Of a stretch of DNA of 64,000 nucleotides, positions 38,036 through 51,350 are shown piece by piece. Location of the stretch: NCBI GenBank assembly GCA_013397435.1, contig VZRG01000007.1, forward strand, positions 704,847 to 768,846, read 5' to 3'. Made by a program: the position numbers and the translations under genes. Position 1 is the stretch's first letter; the number at the start of each line of letters is the position of its first letter. Below the pieces are notes generated by a model. The model worked only from the letters and a program-made list of their open reading frames with translations, was not told where the DNA came from and ran no database searches. The DNA is from Erythrocercus mccallii (Eukaryota; Chordata; Aves; Passeriformes; Dicruridae).

Positions 38036-41000
38036 TGCTGGGATGGCCCGTGATCTCAATTATTTACGACTCTGGCAGATTCCGCCGTGCATTTTTATGT
38101 TGGCGTTGTGTTTGCCCCTCTCGCCTCGGTGTTACTTGTGTTGGCCACCTCTGCAAGATAAGGCAGAATTTACTCTACTGCTTTGTAAACAAGCGGATGT
38201 TAACCTGCCCTGTTATGTGAAGAAATTCATAGTTACTCAGCGTAGCCATAAAAGAAGAGCCTTGCTGCTAGAGCTGGAGATGTATATTTAATAAAGACAT
38301 GGGATGTTACTACGTTTCCTTTACTGCACAGTGTATTGTTACACAAACCAATGGAAAGTAGGTCAGTAAAGCAATACAGACTATATGGTTGAGTTTTCGT
38401 TAAAAAATAGACATATGTTTTATCTTTATGGCACCTCTTGGGTTTGCGTGTCAGCCAGGTTCTCTGAGCTTAATACCTTGATGACTTTCTATATATGCAT
38501 TATTATTTTTAGAGAGACTTGAGATGCTCATTGGACTTGCAGCAAGTTTAGGGATGAGGCAGGATGGCTGTGCTTTTACAAGTGACTATATATGTAGATT
38601 TGCATGAAGAAGATGGTTTATAAAGATCACAGATTAAGATTAAATTCAGATTTTATCTGAATTTGCTGAAACAGTAGTTGTAAGAGTCCTGAGAGAGACC
38701 CTTTATTGAGGTGACCTGAAGTGTGTGTTTTTCAATTAGTTCTTTCATATGTCAGAGACTGAAAGAGATAATGAATGTGACCAGAGCAGTGCAATTATGT
38801 CTGGATTGTACAGTCTAAAAAAAGAATTGAACAGTTCTCTGATGTTTGTATTTTTGTCATTTACAAGGTGCAAGGGAAGTCATGGTCTTTGTAGAAATGA
38901 GTATGTACCAAGCTCACTCTTGCTGAGATTTCTTTTTAATGTTTTTCTTCATCTCTGTTTCCTTTCTGTGAAGCAACACAGCACTCCATGGTGTAAACAT
39001 GAATTGTGGTAACTTGTAGATTAAGAATACAAGTTGTGGCATGTTAAGAAATAACTGCATTCTCTAGTCAAAGCTGTAGGATTTTTGTAATTCTGTAATG
39101 GTCGAGGTTTATAAAGTGAGGGTGGTTGTGGAGCTCTCTTCTGTATAATTTAATTCGTCATTAACAAAGGCACTAAGAACAAAGTACTGTTCAGGCAGTC
39201 AGCTGACATTCTGTGTAGGAGCTTTGAGCAATAATGCCAGATACAATTAACAGTGTGTAGGATGATTATGTAGCTGTTGGTCTCTCTTAAAACTACTGCT
39301 TACCACATTTACAAGGAGTTCAGTCTTCTGATGTTGTGTTATGAACCTGCGAGGGAAACCAAAACCTTAGTTACTATTAAGAAAAGTTCTTAATTTTTTT
39401 TTCTAAATTTAGTGATGGTTTGGTTGCAGTCTTCTGTTTTGCAAATATTCTGTATATCCTCCTAATATATGCAACATAGAAGAAAATGTTTAAAGGTTAG
39501 TGATTCTGCAGCTTTAGAGAAATGTCTTTCCTTTGCAAAATGTCACTTTGTTGTGGCCAGTATGTATTATTAATGTAATATTTGTGAGAGTAGGCTGAAG
39601 GCATTGTGCCGATACTCCAGAGAAGGGAACTTTTTACTTGTTTTATTTGGTTTGCTCACTTAATCAGCCTAGATGTGTTACACAATTGCAGAGTATGTTT
39701 GGAAATGCTGTTTAGAAGTGGTAATGTCAATTTTATCTTGAATGAAAGACATTGGCTTATTGGATTATTTCTCCAGTTTTCATGAGCAGAAGCAGAAATT
39801 GAAATAAAATGTGATGCTTAGCAGTTTTATCTTAATCTGATTTCTCAAGTGAAGATTAAAGGGAAGAACCAGATTTTCTGTTTGCCCCCATGTTAACTGT
39901 CTCAAACTCTCCAAGCTATTGTGGGAAGAATGTAGAGGGGGAAAAAAAATAATCCTGTGCTTGTGGACCAGCAAACAAATGGACCGTAACTTCTGCTGTA
40001 CTGAATGCAGGCAAGTGGGAAGGCATGCACTGCCTCAGTCTTAAAGGCATTTCACATACTTCTGTGAGTGGAGGTCCGTGCTTGCCCTGCAAGTTGTGGA
40101 GGCTGCTGAGGAAAACCAGCCAGGTTCCTCACTCTGGTTTCCTTGTTCCTTGGAGAGGATAATGCATTTCTGCCGTGATCCGTTGGTAACCAGATTAGGC
40201 TGCTGAGGAGGTGGCGAACGGAATCGCAGTGTGCACATCGTGTTGCGTGTTCTCTCCAGGCTTTGTAGTTCAGCAGCTTCCACTGGTATTTCCTCACCTT
40301 GTTGTCAGTCTGTGCTATGTTACCCTGTTATTTTGTAGGTAGGGGACTGCCTTGATCCCAACTGAACAAGGTAATTAGGATAAGGACAAAACTATCTGTC
40401 TAAAACTACAAATGGCCTTAAAGGGAAGATTAGACATAGGTTTTCTTAAGATGTACTAAACACATTGCAGTACCAGACATAAGGTATTTGAGGGCTATCT
40501 AAAAGCATATAATCAGCTTTGTTAGAGGACATATTGGGTACACACATTTGTTGGACTAGTGTATACTAAGTATACTGTTCTGCATCATGTAATGAATAAG
40601 CACTTCTTTATTTATTCGTGTATTTTTATGTAAATGGCATACAACGTAATGATGTTTCATGACTTTAAGCACTTGTCAGATTTTAGATGATAAAGCATAT
40701 GTGACTGGTTTATGAATAGAAATTACCCTTCTATCTTACTGCATATGCATATCAAATTTTGTGTTTTGTCTTCTTTCAAAATACTCGATTAATGTATGCA
40801 TGGTCCTAAAGCACGAGAACAATTATCTTCCATTCCCTGATGTTTTTCTGAGGGAAGGCTATCTTCCTGAGTCTTTAATCTGATTAACTAGTTTCTGTGA
40901 AGTGTGGGTGCTCTACAGCTTTCATGTTTTACTTTTGACTGAAAAAGGGATTGGACGTATTAAAGGTATAGAAGCTAGAGTGATGTTTGAGACATTAGCT

Positions 41001-43371
41001 TGATTTAAAAATATATATGTTATTTTAGTGCATGTGGATTTCTGAAGTGTATTTCTGATTTTTCTTATCCTCTGATATGAGACTTTTTAAACCAACAAAG
41101 TCCTGTGAATGATGATAAATAAAGCAATTGCTACACTGGCCTAGAAATTGGTCAGGCTGTTACTGTGGTGCTTTGTACCATTCAGAGCTGTCTCCTGGGT
41201 GTGGGAATATAAATAGTAGCAGAAGTTTTTGTGCGGGATAGAAGTGTTTCACTTGTTCCCTTTTCCGTTCTTGTTTGGGGCTGTGTTTTCTTTAACACGC
41301 TGACTGCACCTGCACTGGCTCCTTCTCCTACAATTGCTCCCCACCACTCCTTTTCCGTTATTAGCAGTTGGTGGGCACGTTGCTTTGGGAAATGGCTTTA
41401 CTTGCTGTGCCTGAGAGAGGAGGGACAGATACCATGAGCTGGAATGTGATTCTTGTTCCGAACCAAACCAGTGCAGAGCTTCTTCTCACAGTAAGGTCAT
41501 CTGCTACTCCCAGTGATTAACATAGATTCTGAATTGTGTTTTGTCTATAAAGTGCAGTAATAGGCAGTAAAAGAGCAGTGGGAAAGTGAAGCAGCTGAGT
41601 GGGAGAGGGAGGGAATGTGTAGCAAGCCAAGGACTATATGAAAAGACACATTTTCTACTAAGAGGACGGATGAATACAGCAAGGTTCAAGACTGATGTGA
41701 ATAGAAAAAATAATTGAAGAAAGAATTCAAGGTGCAACTCAGAGCTTTTTTTTATTTAAAAACAAAGCTGCAAGCATATGACAAACAGTTGTTGTCTCAA
41801 AACCAGCATAGCTTCTAGAATGACAAGCGAACCTGATTTTTTTATATGTTCTAGGGTAATAACTACAAGCTTTTTTTTCTTGTTTCTAAATGACATTTAC
41901 AAAATGTCAGGGAGTTTTGTGGGTGGTGGTGGTTGTTGTTTTCATTAAACATGAAACATGAGTTCACTAAAAAGATTTCCAGATATGTTTAATCTATTGT
42001 CCAAAAGTATTGGTTGTCTGGAGTGCTGGACAGTTAGGAGTTAGTAGTTTTTAAGAACAAGATACATAATAAAAAAATATTCTTTTGGTGTTTTCTGTCT
42101 GCATGTTTTTAATTATTCCAGACTACTGGTAATATTACGTGGTTTTTGGTTGTTTGATGGGAGGTTGTTACTATTATTATTATTTTTGAAGGTACATTTT
42201 GGAAAAAAACACAAAAAACATTAGAGTTGTGAACAGCCACGGGAGAAATTTAAGGCCTACTAAGGATTTCCTTTGATAGATGTTACAAAAATCTTGCCCT
42301 TGACTGATTGGATATTTGCCTTGCAGCTTTTATTTTCATCTTTGTTATCTATGAAATATAAGGAGTATTTATGTACTGTTCCATGTTATTTTTAATAAAG
42401 TCTTCCTGTAGTAAATACTGATGAGCAAGTAAGCTACATTTGGATCATTTCAGTGTCTGAAATGCCTTCAGAGGTGAGGGGTTTCCTCTAGTATTGACCT
42501 AAATCAGAAATTCCATTCTGTATATTGTATTTATAAAAGCATCTTAGTTTTAAAGACTTAGGTTTTGGATTTTGTCTGCTTTCTTTGCCCAGCTCGTTCA
42601 TCAATATACACTTTCATAGCAACAGCTGTAAAGAACAGTCGATAACTTGAAAGTGTCTTTTGAAAACCAGCTGTGTATGTAGACTCTTACAAGAAGTAAC
42701 TACAATTTAAAACTCAGAGGAGTTTCCCAGCTATTTGGAGTGTAGAAAGCAGAATTTTCATGGTACCAGAATTTCCCTGGTGCCTCTTAATGTATATTTA
42801 ATTGATGTGAAAATTCTTCTGTTCAACTGAGAAAAACTTAAAAGCCCTCAAAGTTATGGATGGTTGGAGCTTGAGCAAAGGTGAGAAGGGCTGAAGTTGT
42901 AGAACAAAGCTCTTAGTAGCCTGCAGAAAAACCTTACTTGCTTCAAATTAAGTATTTCTGCTTTCATCAGATGTCAAGAGCTCCATGGTGTTCCATGATT
43001 GCCTAAGCAATGAGCATGAGTAGATTTCTATTTGACAAAAAATACTGTATCATTATGGATTGTTTTGTTTGTTGACCTGATAAAAGTCCTTTGGTCAATC
43101 AACTTACACAGTGTGAGGTTTGCTATTCAACTTAAAGGTCAAACTTCCTACATTTCTGTGTAGGTTGTTCTTGTTTAAAATTTCATTGCATTGTTGAGTT
43201 GATTTTTACAAACTCTTTATAACCACTGTGAGAAGCACTCTCTGTATATTATTTGAGAATTGGATCATAGTCCCACAAAATTAGAGAAACGGCAGCTACT
43301 AAAGCTGCCTAGCCATATACCAAGCACTTCAGATTTTCCAGATTTGGTGTGAGTTTTTTAGCTTCTGGGAT

Positions 43372-43900
43372 GCTGGTGGATGAGAAGCTGGACATGAGTA
43401 GGCTATGTGGGCTTGCAGCCCAAAAACCTAATTCTGTCCTGGGCTGCATCAAAAACAGTGTGGCTAGCAGGGCAAGGGAGGTGAGCTGTTGAGTGAGTTC
43501 ACAGGAGGCCACAAAGATGATCAGAGGGCTGGGCCACCCCTTCTGTGGAGGCAGGCTGAGAGAATTGGGATTGTTCAGCCCTAGCAGAGCAGGCTCCAGG
43601 GAGACCTTAGAGCACTTTCCTGTACCAAAAGGGAGCCTACAGGAAAGCCAGAGAGGTACATTTTACAAAGGCATGGTGGAACGACTTTAAGCTGAAAAAG
43701 GTCTATTTAGGCTAGAAATTCTTCACTGGAGGTGGTGAGGCACTGCAGCAGGCTGCCCAGAGAAGCTGTGGATGCCCCATCCCTGGAGGAGTTCACTGCC
43801 AGCTTGGACGAAGCTCTGAGCAACCTGGTCTAGTTGCCCATGGCAGGAGGGTTGGAACTAGACCATCTTTAAGGTCTCTTAAAACCCAAACCATTCTGTG
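43372..43900 (+). mobile_element. CR1 LINE 3' end
   Basis: A CR1 of about 530 bp starting near ggtggatgagaagctggacatgag and passing through the block decoding roughly as QPKNLILSWAASKTVWLA. The family's end-of-ORF2 and 3' UTR words follow: gcaggctgcccagagaagctgtggatgcccc, ggttggaacta(ga)ccatctttaaggtc. It ends in acccaaaccattctgtg, the usual terminus without a clear repeated tail. Indels interrupt every frame. It is the same part of CR1 as the piece at 26775-27030, and in sense orientation to CLASP2. Confidence 0.93.
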
Positions 43901-45205
43901 TTAAGAAGTCCAGTTTGTTGAGAGTTGGGCCTCTTAAAACCACCAGTTTTATTACCCACAAATGAAGTGTCAGCATTGAGACTAAAATAAAGATAATTTG
44001 CTGTATTTTCTTAGTCTCTACTTCTGACTTCATGACGCAGGGATCTGGTGGGTCAGTGAGCTGAAAGGCCATTAACAACCTCTTCATTCTGTGCTGTTGT
44101 GTGCATATTTTCATGTGCTGATAGTAACTTTTAATTCCTAAACTACCTGGATCTAAAATGCAGAAAAATAAGTCTCTGAACATTTTATCTGCTGTGTGCT
44201 TATATTACACTTTCTGCTTTTAGGATCTATGTTTTACTTGTCAATCTGCCTTGCTGTTTTACATTTTCAACAAGCAGATTCAGCTGAGCATGCAGAAATT
44301 GGCGACATTAAAAACGAATACAATTGTTAGCTGCTATCATGATCTCTCTGATGGTAGAATTACATTTATCACTGTCACGCTCTAATAGTAAATCACAATT
44401 TAAGCTCTCTTTAATTTAAACCTTCTCATTGATGTTATATAGATCCTATGCCCCTTCCCTTTAATATATATCATCCTTGTGATATACATTAAAGATGAAT
44501 GAACATGGTACTTGTGAGTGCCTCTGTTACCCTTGCTGTGATGTAATTGATAGTTTGAAAATTCAAGTCATTAAGCCCAGGTGCTTCTGTGTGACTGAAT
44601 TAAGTACTGGAAATGTCCTGAGTTGAATCATTCCTCAATGGTTATCAGTTGTTTGAGTTAGCTGCAGATAGGTAAATATGATGGTCCTTTTTTCTACTTT
44701 TCTGAACTTAAATACATCGATAATGCTAGCCATATTATTGCAGTTTATTGATAATGGTTTCTAGATAAATTTTTTTTTGTGATAAATATATTGGGTTTTA
44801 AACATGTCATTAGATTCACTGAAGAAAATGCTGGTGCTACTGAGAGTTGGATACTTGATGTATAAGCAAAAGGAATTTGTGAAGAGAGAAATAGAATGAC
44901 TTCTAGAGCTGAGATAATAAAGACAGTATTTAAACCAGGTCTACTGAGCTAAGACTGGCTCTTGGCTTACAGAATATTTGAAATGCAAATAGTGGAGTTT
45001 ATACTTCAAGAAGATACTTGAAGTGACAGCTTTTCTAGAGGGCATCTTAAGCAAAGGAGTGAAAGGTTTGGCCACAAGTGAGCTCTGAATTCTGACAGGC
45101 TACAACAGTTAAATAAACCATCACTTTTGATAGAAATTATGAGTCTTTTATGTGTAAAGTGGCCCACAAAGATTAGCCAGGTGTCAAGTAAAAATTCTGT
45201 TAGAG

Positions 45206-45237
45206 CTTTTTCTTTTTCTTTCTCTTTCTTTTTTTTT
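45206..45237 (+). repeat. 32-nt pure pyrimidine tract
   Basis: An uninterrupted C/T run of ctttttcttt type inside the 20 kb intron. It ends in atcacag at 45238-45244, which looks like a splice acceptor, but no recognised exon follows. Confidence 0.75.
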
Positions 45238-48200
45238 ATCACAGTTTTAAGTGAATTACCTGCTTCTATTTTAATCAGTGTCTGGATAGGGAAACTCTCT
45301 GAGGGAGTACTCACTCATTTAGCAGAAATCTTGAGTGCTTCAGAAGTTACTGTCTTTCTCAGCTTTAATTCTGGTATTTCACAAGAGAGCAAAACATTTG
45401 TGCTGTGGTAGGCATGTTTTACTTTGTGCTAAAATAGAGGACTATCCCATCAGTTTCTATGTTACAGCTAGTGACTCAACCTGTGTATTTAAAATGTCAA
45501 AAACTTTCAGTCTTTGATTTCATATGCAAGGCAGGTCTGTGTCCTTTCTACACCTTTTTGCCTTACCCTTGCCTGAAAGGCACTTGACTTGTTAACATTT
45601 CAGCCCTGGACATAGTGGTCCAAATAGCATGTCCTAGAGCAATAACATAGTGCAGATGTTAAAGAACATAAGAAATAATGTTATTAGTTTTACTTCAAGC
45701 CTTGCTGTTTAGTCTTGAATCCTGTTTTAGGTGTTGCCTTGTCATGAATTCTTGAGAACCTCATTATCTTCCACTTTTACTGAGAAGATGGTGCTTCATT
45801 TACTAACAAGTTGTAGACTGTTAGGTGTTGATTCAGAAGGCTATTGTATGTGCCTCAGGAAAGATATAAATAAAGTGAAATTGATGATTTTTAAAATACA
45901 GTGTATTGACTGCATCTTCAGTTTTCAGTAAGTTTTCTGGGAGTAACATTTGCAAAGTATTACACATGTATAAAAGTCCAATTGCAAGATTTCAGAAGGG
46001 ACTAAATGATTTATTAATTAATTTAAACATGTAGACTATGGTAATTTTACAGATGCTATAAAAATATTTAAAAATATGGCAAGATTTGCAGATACTGTCT
46101 TAAACTTTAATAGGTAAAAATTTGAAAAGTACTTACATGAGATATTCTAGAGCTAGAAATGGGATTGAAGCTTTACTTGGGAGCAAAATTAGCTCAGTTG
46201 CTTATTTCAGCTTATTGCAGCTGTATTTGAAACCTGTAGTTAAATCTTGTCTTTTAGCAAGAGAGTAGTAAGATAAACTGTAAGACTAACTTTTCTTTGG
46301 GGGATATGTTAAATTTTTTCTGAATGAATCTTTTTTGAACACAATCCTTCATGAAGCTGTGGAGCAGAATGGATAAACTACTAATGTCATTGGAACAGGC
46401 CTGTATAAATGTGGATAATTATCCTGGCATGTGCCATTGCCACTCCTAAATATTTCTTTTTCAAAAGTCTGTTACGTCTAGTATCTTCCTCCTCATTTTC
46501 CTTCTTTTCTTTTTTTCCTATTCATTTAGGGTCATGTTTTAAAAAAGACCAGATGCATATACCAGAACAAAAAAAACCCCAAAAGCAGGTGTGAGCAGGT
46601 GTTACACCAAAAGTGCTGCAGCTGATTGATGGAATGTGGGAGAGCTGTATTTTGCTTTGGTTGTTGAAAAGTTAGGGGAACTTTATTAAAATTTGAGATC
46701 AGATCAACAGCAAAATTTAACTGATAAATATTTGCCTTATTCCTGTTACTGACTCCTGCTCCCCTTACTTGTTGCCTTTTTGATTCGTTTTTTTTTGAAG
46801 ACACTAGTTCACTGGAACTGCCTGAAAAAATAGCATGTGAAAGAATATGTTTGGTTTAAGAACTTTGGGGAATTTTTGAACCAAGTCCTGTTGTTCTTTA
46901 AACACTGTTCTCATTGGTATTATTTTATCTTGTCCATCCCCTGTGAGGTTACTGCAGAAAAAGGAGTCTCTTTTGGTAGGAGTTTGAGATTTTGCTGATG
47001 AGCATCAGCCGTATATTGCACAGAAGAGAACCATTTGCCAGCACTGAGTCATTGGTACAGTTGCTTCCTTCAGGAAGGCAAAGAGGAGCAAAGGAGGTAA
47101 CGTGAAGTAAAGTTAAATCCATCAGCAAGTGGCCACATGTTACTTCTGTGCCTCCACTGTTCTCTGGAAGAGCCACACTCCATCACTGTGAGAAGCAGGC
47201 TTTTGTTTGGGCATGAGAATTTGTCTCCCAATGGCAGGGAGAATGCCAAGGAATGATGCCTTTATGGTAGATCTGAAGCTTCTTAGATGCAATTCATCTG
47301 TCCAGCCATAGGTGTGCCTTGCAGTATCCACAGTAGCAACATGGAGTGAGCAGCTGTGACATGAGACACACAAAAGATCTGTGGCCTTCTGGAATGTCAG
47401 CTGGCTGCCAGACAGGATGCCCAGGACTGTCTAAACTGGTTTTAGATGACTGTGCTTAGGCAAATGAATCCTGTCCTTTGTGTCAGGACAAACAGATTTG
47501 GACTGTATGGAATGCCTGGTGTGTAAGGGATAAAATTATTACTAAGTGATGTTGGGCATGGCTTGAAGTATGGATTAGAGGGATCAGCTAACTTGATGCA
47601 TGTGTAGTGCTTGCGGCTTCATTTTCATGCTTGACAGAAGTTGTTGTAGGCCATACCAGTTCATCTGGAACTGACCTAATGATCCAGTCCCAGATGTTCC
47701 AAGTAATTGATGCAGTCTAGGTTTGTAAGTCACTGAAGGGAGACTGGCAGTGTGTGTCTTGGTAGGCACAGAATGGGGGAGTGACTTGGAAAATATGAAG
47801 AATTCATCTACTTGGAGTTTTTTTTGCTTTGGCAGGATTTTGCAGTCGTCCTCAAGTATTTCATGGTGTGAAAAAGGAAGTGTTAACAGAAGGTAGAAAA
47901 CACTAGTATCTGTTAGCAAAGCCTGTAATTATCAGTTACTGAAGCAAAATCAATACAAATGTCTTGAATGGAAGTCAGTTTAAAGGCCATTTTATTAAAC
48001 ATGTAAATATTGAATATACAGTGTTCTCTGGTTTGACTATTGTCAGTCTACAGTAAAATACTGCAAGTTGATATTTACAACTCTAGTTGGGTTAGATATG
48101 TACAATGTTGCTACTGAAAACGGTATCCAGATTTGCCTTTATTGCCAGCTTTAGTTAAGTCTTACTGCAGGGATCCAGTTTTTTCGCCCTTATAATGTCA

Positions 48201-48260
48201 TTTGAGGATCTGCTTTAAGTCAGTGACCTTCCTGTTGCTGAATAGCACTTGTAAAATATA

Positions 48261-48368
48261 GATCTTGTATTTGTGCTGCTGTGTAGGTGATACTGATTTC
48301 ATTTTTCTGTTACTGATCTTGTATTTGTGCTGCTGTGTAGGTGATACTGACTTCATTTTTCTGTTACT
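48261..48368. repeat. 54-bp tandem duplication
   Basis: Two adjacent 54-bp copies (48261-48314 and 48315-48368) differ at one base (gattt versus gactt). The near identity suggests a recent event. Confidence 0.93.
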
Positions 48369-51307
48369 GACTATGACTTACAAAATGTTAGATACCAGAA
48401 TATCACATTAGTTACATGAATCTTCAAACCAGTTAAAGTAGAGGCTTGAGTTGCGATGACAATAAATGTATTCTAATTTAATCTTCTTGGAAAATAAAAT
48501 ATTTTTTCTCTCTGGATATGAAAAACTTCAGATTTCTTTCTAAATTCTCCTTGTCACTGGATGCATCTTTGTTTACTGGATACATAATTACTTTTAGTGC
48601 TCTATAGGCAAAGTAAATAGATTGTTTTGAGGTTTAAAATATTAGGACTACTAGAATGTTCTTTGAATATCAAGTTTCATTATAAATGTGTATGCTTTGA
48701 TCTGAGTACTTTGGAAAACACACACTACATATTTGTGATCTGGCCACCAAGAGTAATGCTACAAGGCAGGAAGATAGCACATACATTTTGTTTATTTTTA
48801 GTTCAAATGGCATAGATTGTTTCTTAAGAATTTTAGTATTTAATGCTCTGTGATAGTTCAAGTTTTGAACTGTCTGCCTGGATTTAATCTTCACATAACT
48901 TTGGTAAATCATAAGTTCAGGAAGTGTGGTAGACTTCGGGTTATGGTATGTCCTGCAGGTTGGTTTGGAGGGTCTTTTACTGGAAAGATTTCTTAGAGAA
49001 CTCTTGAAAGGTTTTATAGAAATGCACAGCAGTTCACTTGATGCAGTGTACCTGCAGAATATCCTCTGTGGTGCAGATCTCTGCCCTTCATTAGAAGAGA
49101 AAATTTCTAATGCTCAGATTTTGAATCTTGAGTTCCTAACTTTCTGAAGATGAAAACCTTTTCTTGAATTTTTTCTTCCCTGGCTTTGAAGTTATTCATC
49201 TGGAAGAGAGCTTGTACCAGAGTGAGAGCATTTGTTGCTCATCAAGTTTCTGCAGGAGCTTTTGGAAGTACTAGATTCCAGGCTCTTCTCTATATAGTGT
49301 GCTTACTTCCAAAACTCCTTATCCACTATAGTTTAAAATATTACATATCAAGTACAAGAACAGTGTTATGAGATTTAACTGAGGCTCAGATGCCTTTAAG
49401 TTATTGTGTTTTTCCTTTAAGATGTTCTGTGTGTTGCTAGCAATTCATACAACGTTTTGTTTTTAGTACCTTGGAGCTTTTTTTTAAAACACTGCTGGGA
49501 TAATGCTTTCTTAGCTGTCAGGTGTATTTGCATATGCAAAATTTGATACTCTGAAAGTGTTAAAATTACCTAGAATGAAAATTATCCAGCCATTTTAGAA
49601 TGAAAAAAGTTTGCATCCTTCAGATGGCTTTGTTTTGAAACACCAGTTACATTTAGGCTTTTATGACTTCGGTTGTAGAAATGTATTTTGTTTGTAGACG
49701 GCATAAAACCAACATTAGAGGTACAGTTTGATACTGAAATACAGCCATCCCTGTGCTCTGTTTGTTGGCTGGCAGGAGCTCCATCCTTGGTCCTTTGGCC
49801 AGCCAAAGGCACATAGTAAAGCCAGATTGAGTGGAACTGCTCCTTGATGATGCCCTGGGGAGCAGCAGTTACAACTGGAGCTGGGCTTCTCCATGCTGAA
49901 GTACACGGAAATACTTTTACAGGAGCTACCAGCAAGTGGATCATTGCAGATGAGTGAGAGCACATGGAAGCACGTTGTAGGGGAAGCAAACAGAAATGCT
50001 TTGTTTTAATGAAGTGCTGTAAATAGAAACTTCAGGTTTTGGATGTTCACTGTGTAAGGCATATTTCTGAAAATGGAACATCGCTAAAGATCGCTTAGGA
50101 TTTAGATGGTAAATCCTAGGGAAATAAAAGTATAAAGGCCTAAAAGGGTGGGGGAAACCTGTGGTTTCTTTGAAAGATAGTATGAAATTTTCCTGCTTAT
50201 GTTTATTTAAAAAACAAATCCAGAACAAAAGAAGCTCAGCTGCATTATCACTTTAGCCTTAATAGAATTCAAACAGATCCTTTTCAGCCATTAATTTTAC
50301 ATGCATGTGGTACTGTGCTGTTATTTTGGAACACTTCAAGTAACTGTACAGCAATTTTTAATTTATCTTAAACCATGAAAAGTCTGGTTAAGAACATCCA
50401 TGTATCAGTGGTTTAAATCAGTTCTGTGTATCTTAAAGGCATTTATTTTCAAAAGATGAGTTTCATGTGGACTGAAAAACTGTGTAAAACTATTTCATAG
50501 TGTAGATTTTTAATCCAATGTTAACAATCTTTTAAATGTATGAAAGAATATTCTTTAGGCAAAGTACTTTGACAGTATTACAAGTACACTATTTAATGTA
50601 TCCTCTAATAACACATCAGTAGGTTGAAACATTTGCCATTGCACTATTTTCTAAAATTCTATTTGCAAATTTTGGGGTTGAGCAATAACTTCTACAATTA
50701 CCCATTTTTGATAGTCCTTCATAATGAATTGTTTGGTAAAAATAAAATTAATTTATCTGAGTCACTGGTTCCCAAAGTACACAGTTGTTTGGGATTGTCT
50801 AGATTTTTCTTGATTAGGAGATTTTGCATAAATGAGCAAATGCTCACTTTCTATTTTCTATAGGACTGTATTACAAATAACTTTATTGTTTCAAAGGCTT
50901 TTGCAATATTTGCATATCAGTGCTGCATTGTAGAGCTGTTGGGTAGTAGCATGAAAGTCTTCCCTGTTTCTTCATCAGATTTGAAAGTGCGGCAACAGAC
51001 CCATTTTTATTTGCAAAGCGTGTTTTCACTTTTAGTCTGTTTTCATGGTTCCGTACTCACGTGTCAGTGTTGACCTGTTCATGCTGTTCAAAAATGTGCA
51101 AGATATTTCTAATGCTATTTCAAAATTACCTCTAATGTTACAGGTATCCTAGATATTAACCCTTGCCACTTACCCTTCTGTGACAGTGTTTAAGTCATTT
51201 CACTTTATCTAGCCTTGGTGCTAGTGGTTTTCCTTGCTCAAAATCTTGATGTCTGGTTCTATTTAAGATAGTGAGAGTAAAAGCATCAGGAATCAAAATG
51301 TATTCTG

Positions 51308-51350
51308 GCTCAGCCCGTATGCTGAGCGGGAGTGCTGTTTCCATGGGAAC
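51308..51350. promoter_or_regulatory. palindrome-rich block with RFX-type X-box
   Basis: A 7-bp inverted repeat GCTCAGC/GCTGAGC with a 6-nt spacer (51308-51327) is followed nine bases later by GTTTCCATGGGAAC (51337-51350). The latter fits the RFX X-box pattern GTTNCCATGGNAAC at every fixed base. It lies 1.1 kb upstream of the beta-type start codon. Binding is inferred from the motif alone. Confidence 0.45.

Noticed and set aside
37427..38059. 210-codon minus-strand open frame, with overlapping plus-strand frames
   Set aside because: It lies within the CpG island. GC-rich DNA lacks stop codons in all frames, and the translation is low-complexity Pro/Ala/Arg without a domain.
45238..45411. Possible exon after the 32-nt pyrimidine tract and atcacag
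   Set aside because: The acceptor looks good, but the following sequence matches no CLASP2 part, and the alpha, gamma and beta junctions already join in phase without it.
49582..49989. 135-codon minus-strand open frame
   Set aside because: No recognisable domain and no sign of splicing or conserved composition; compatible with chance.
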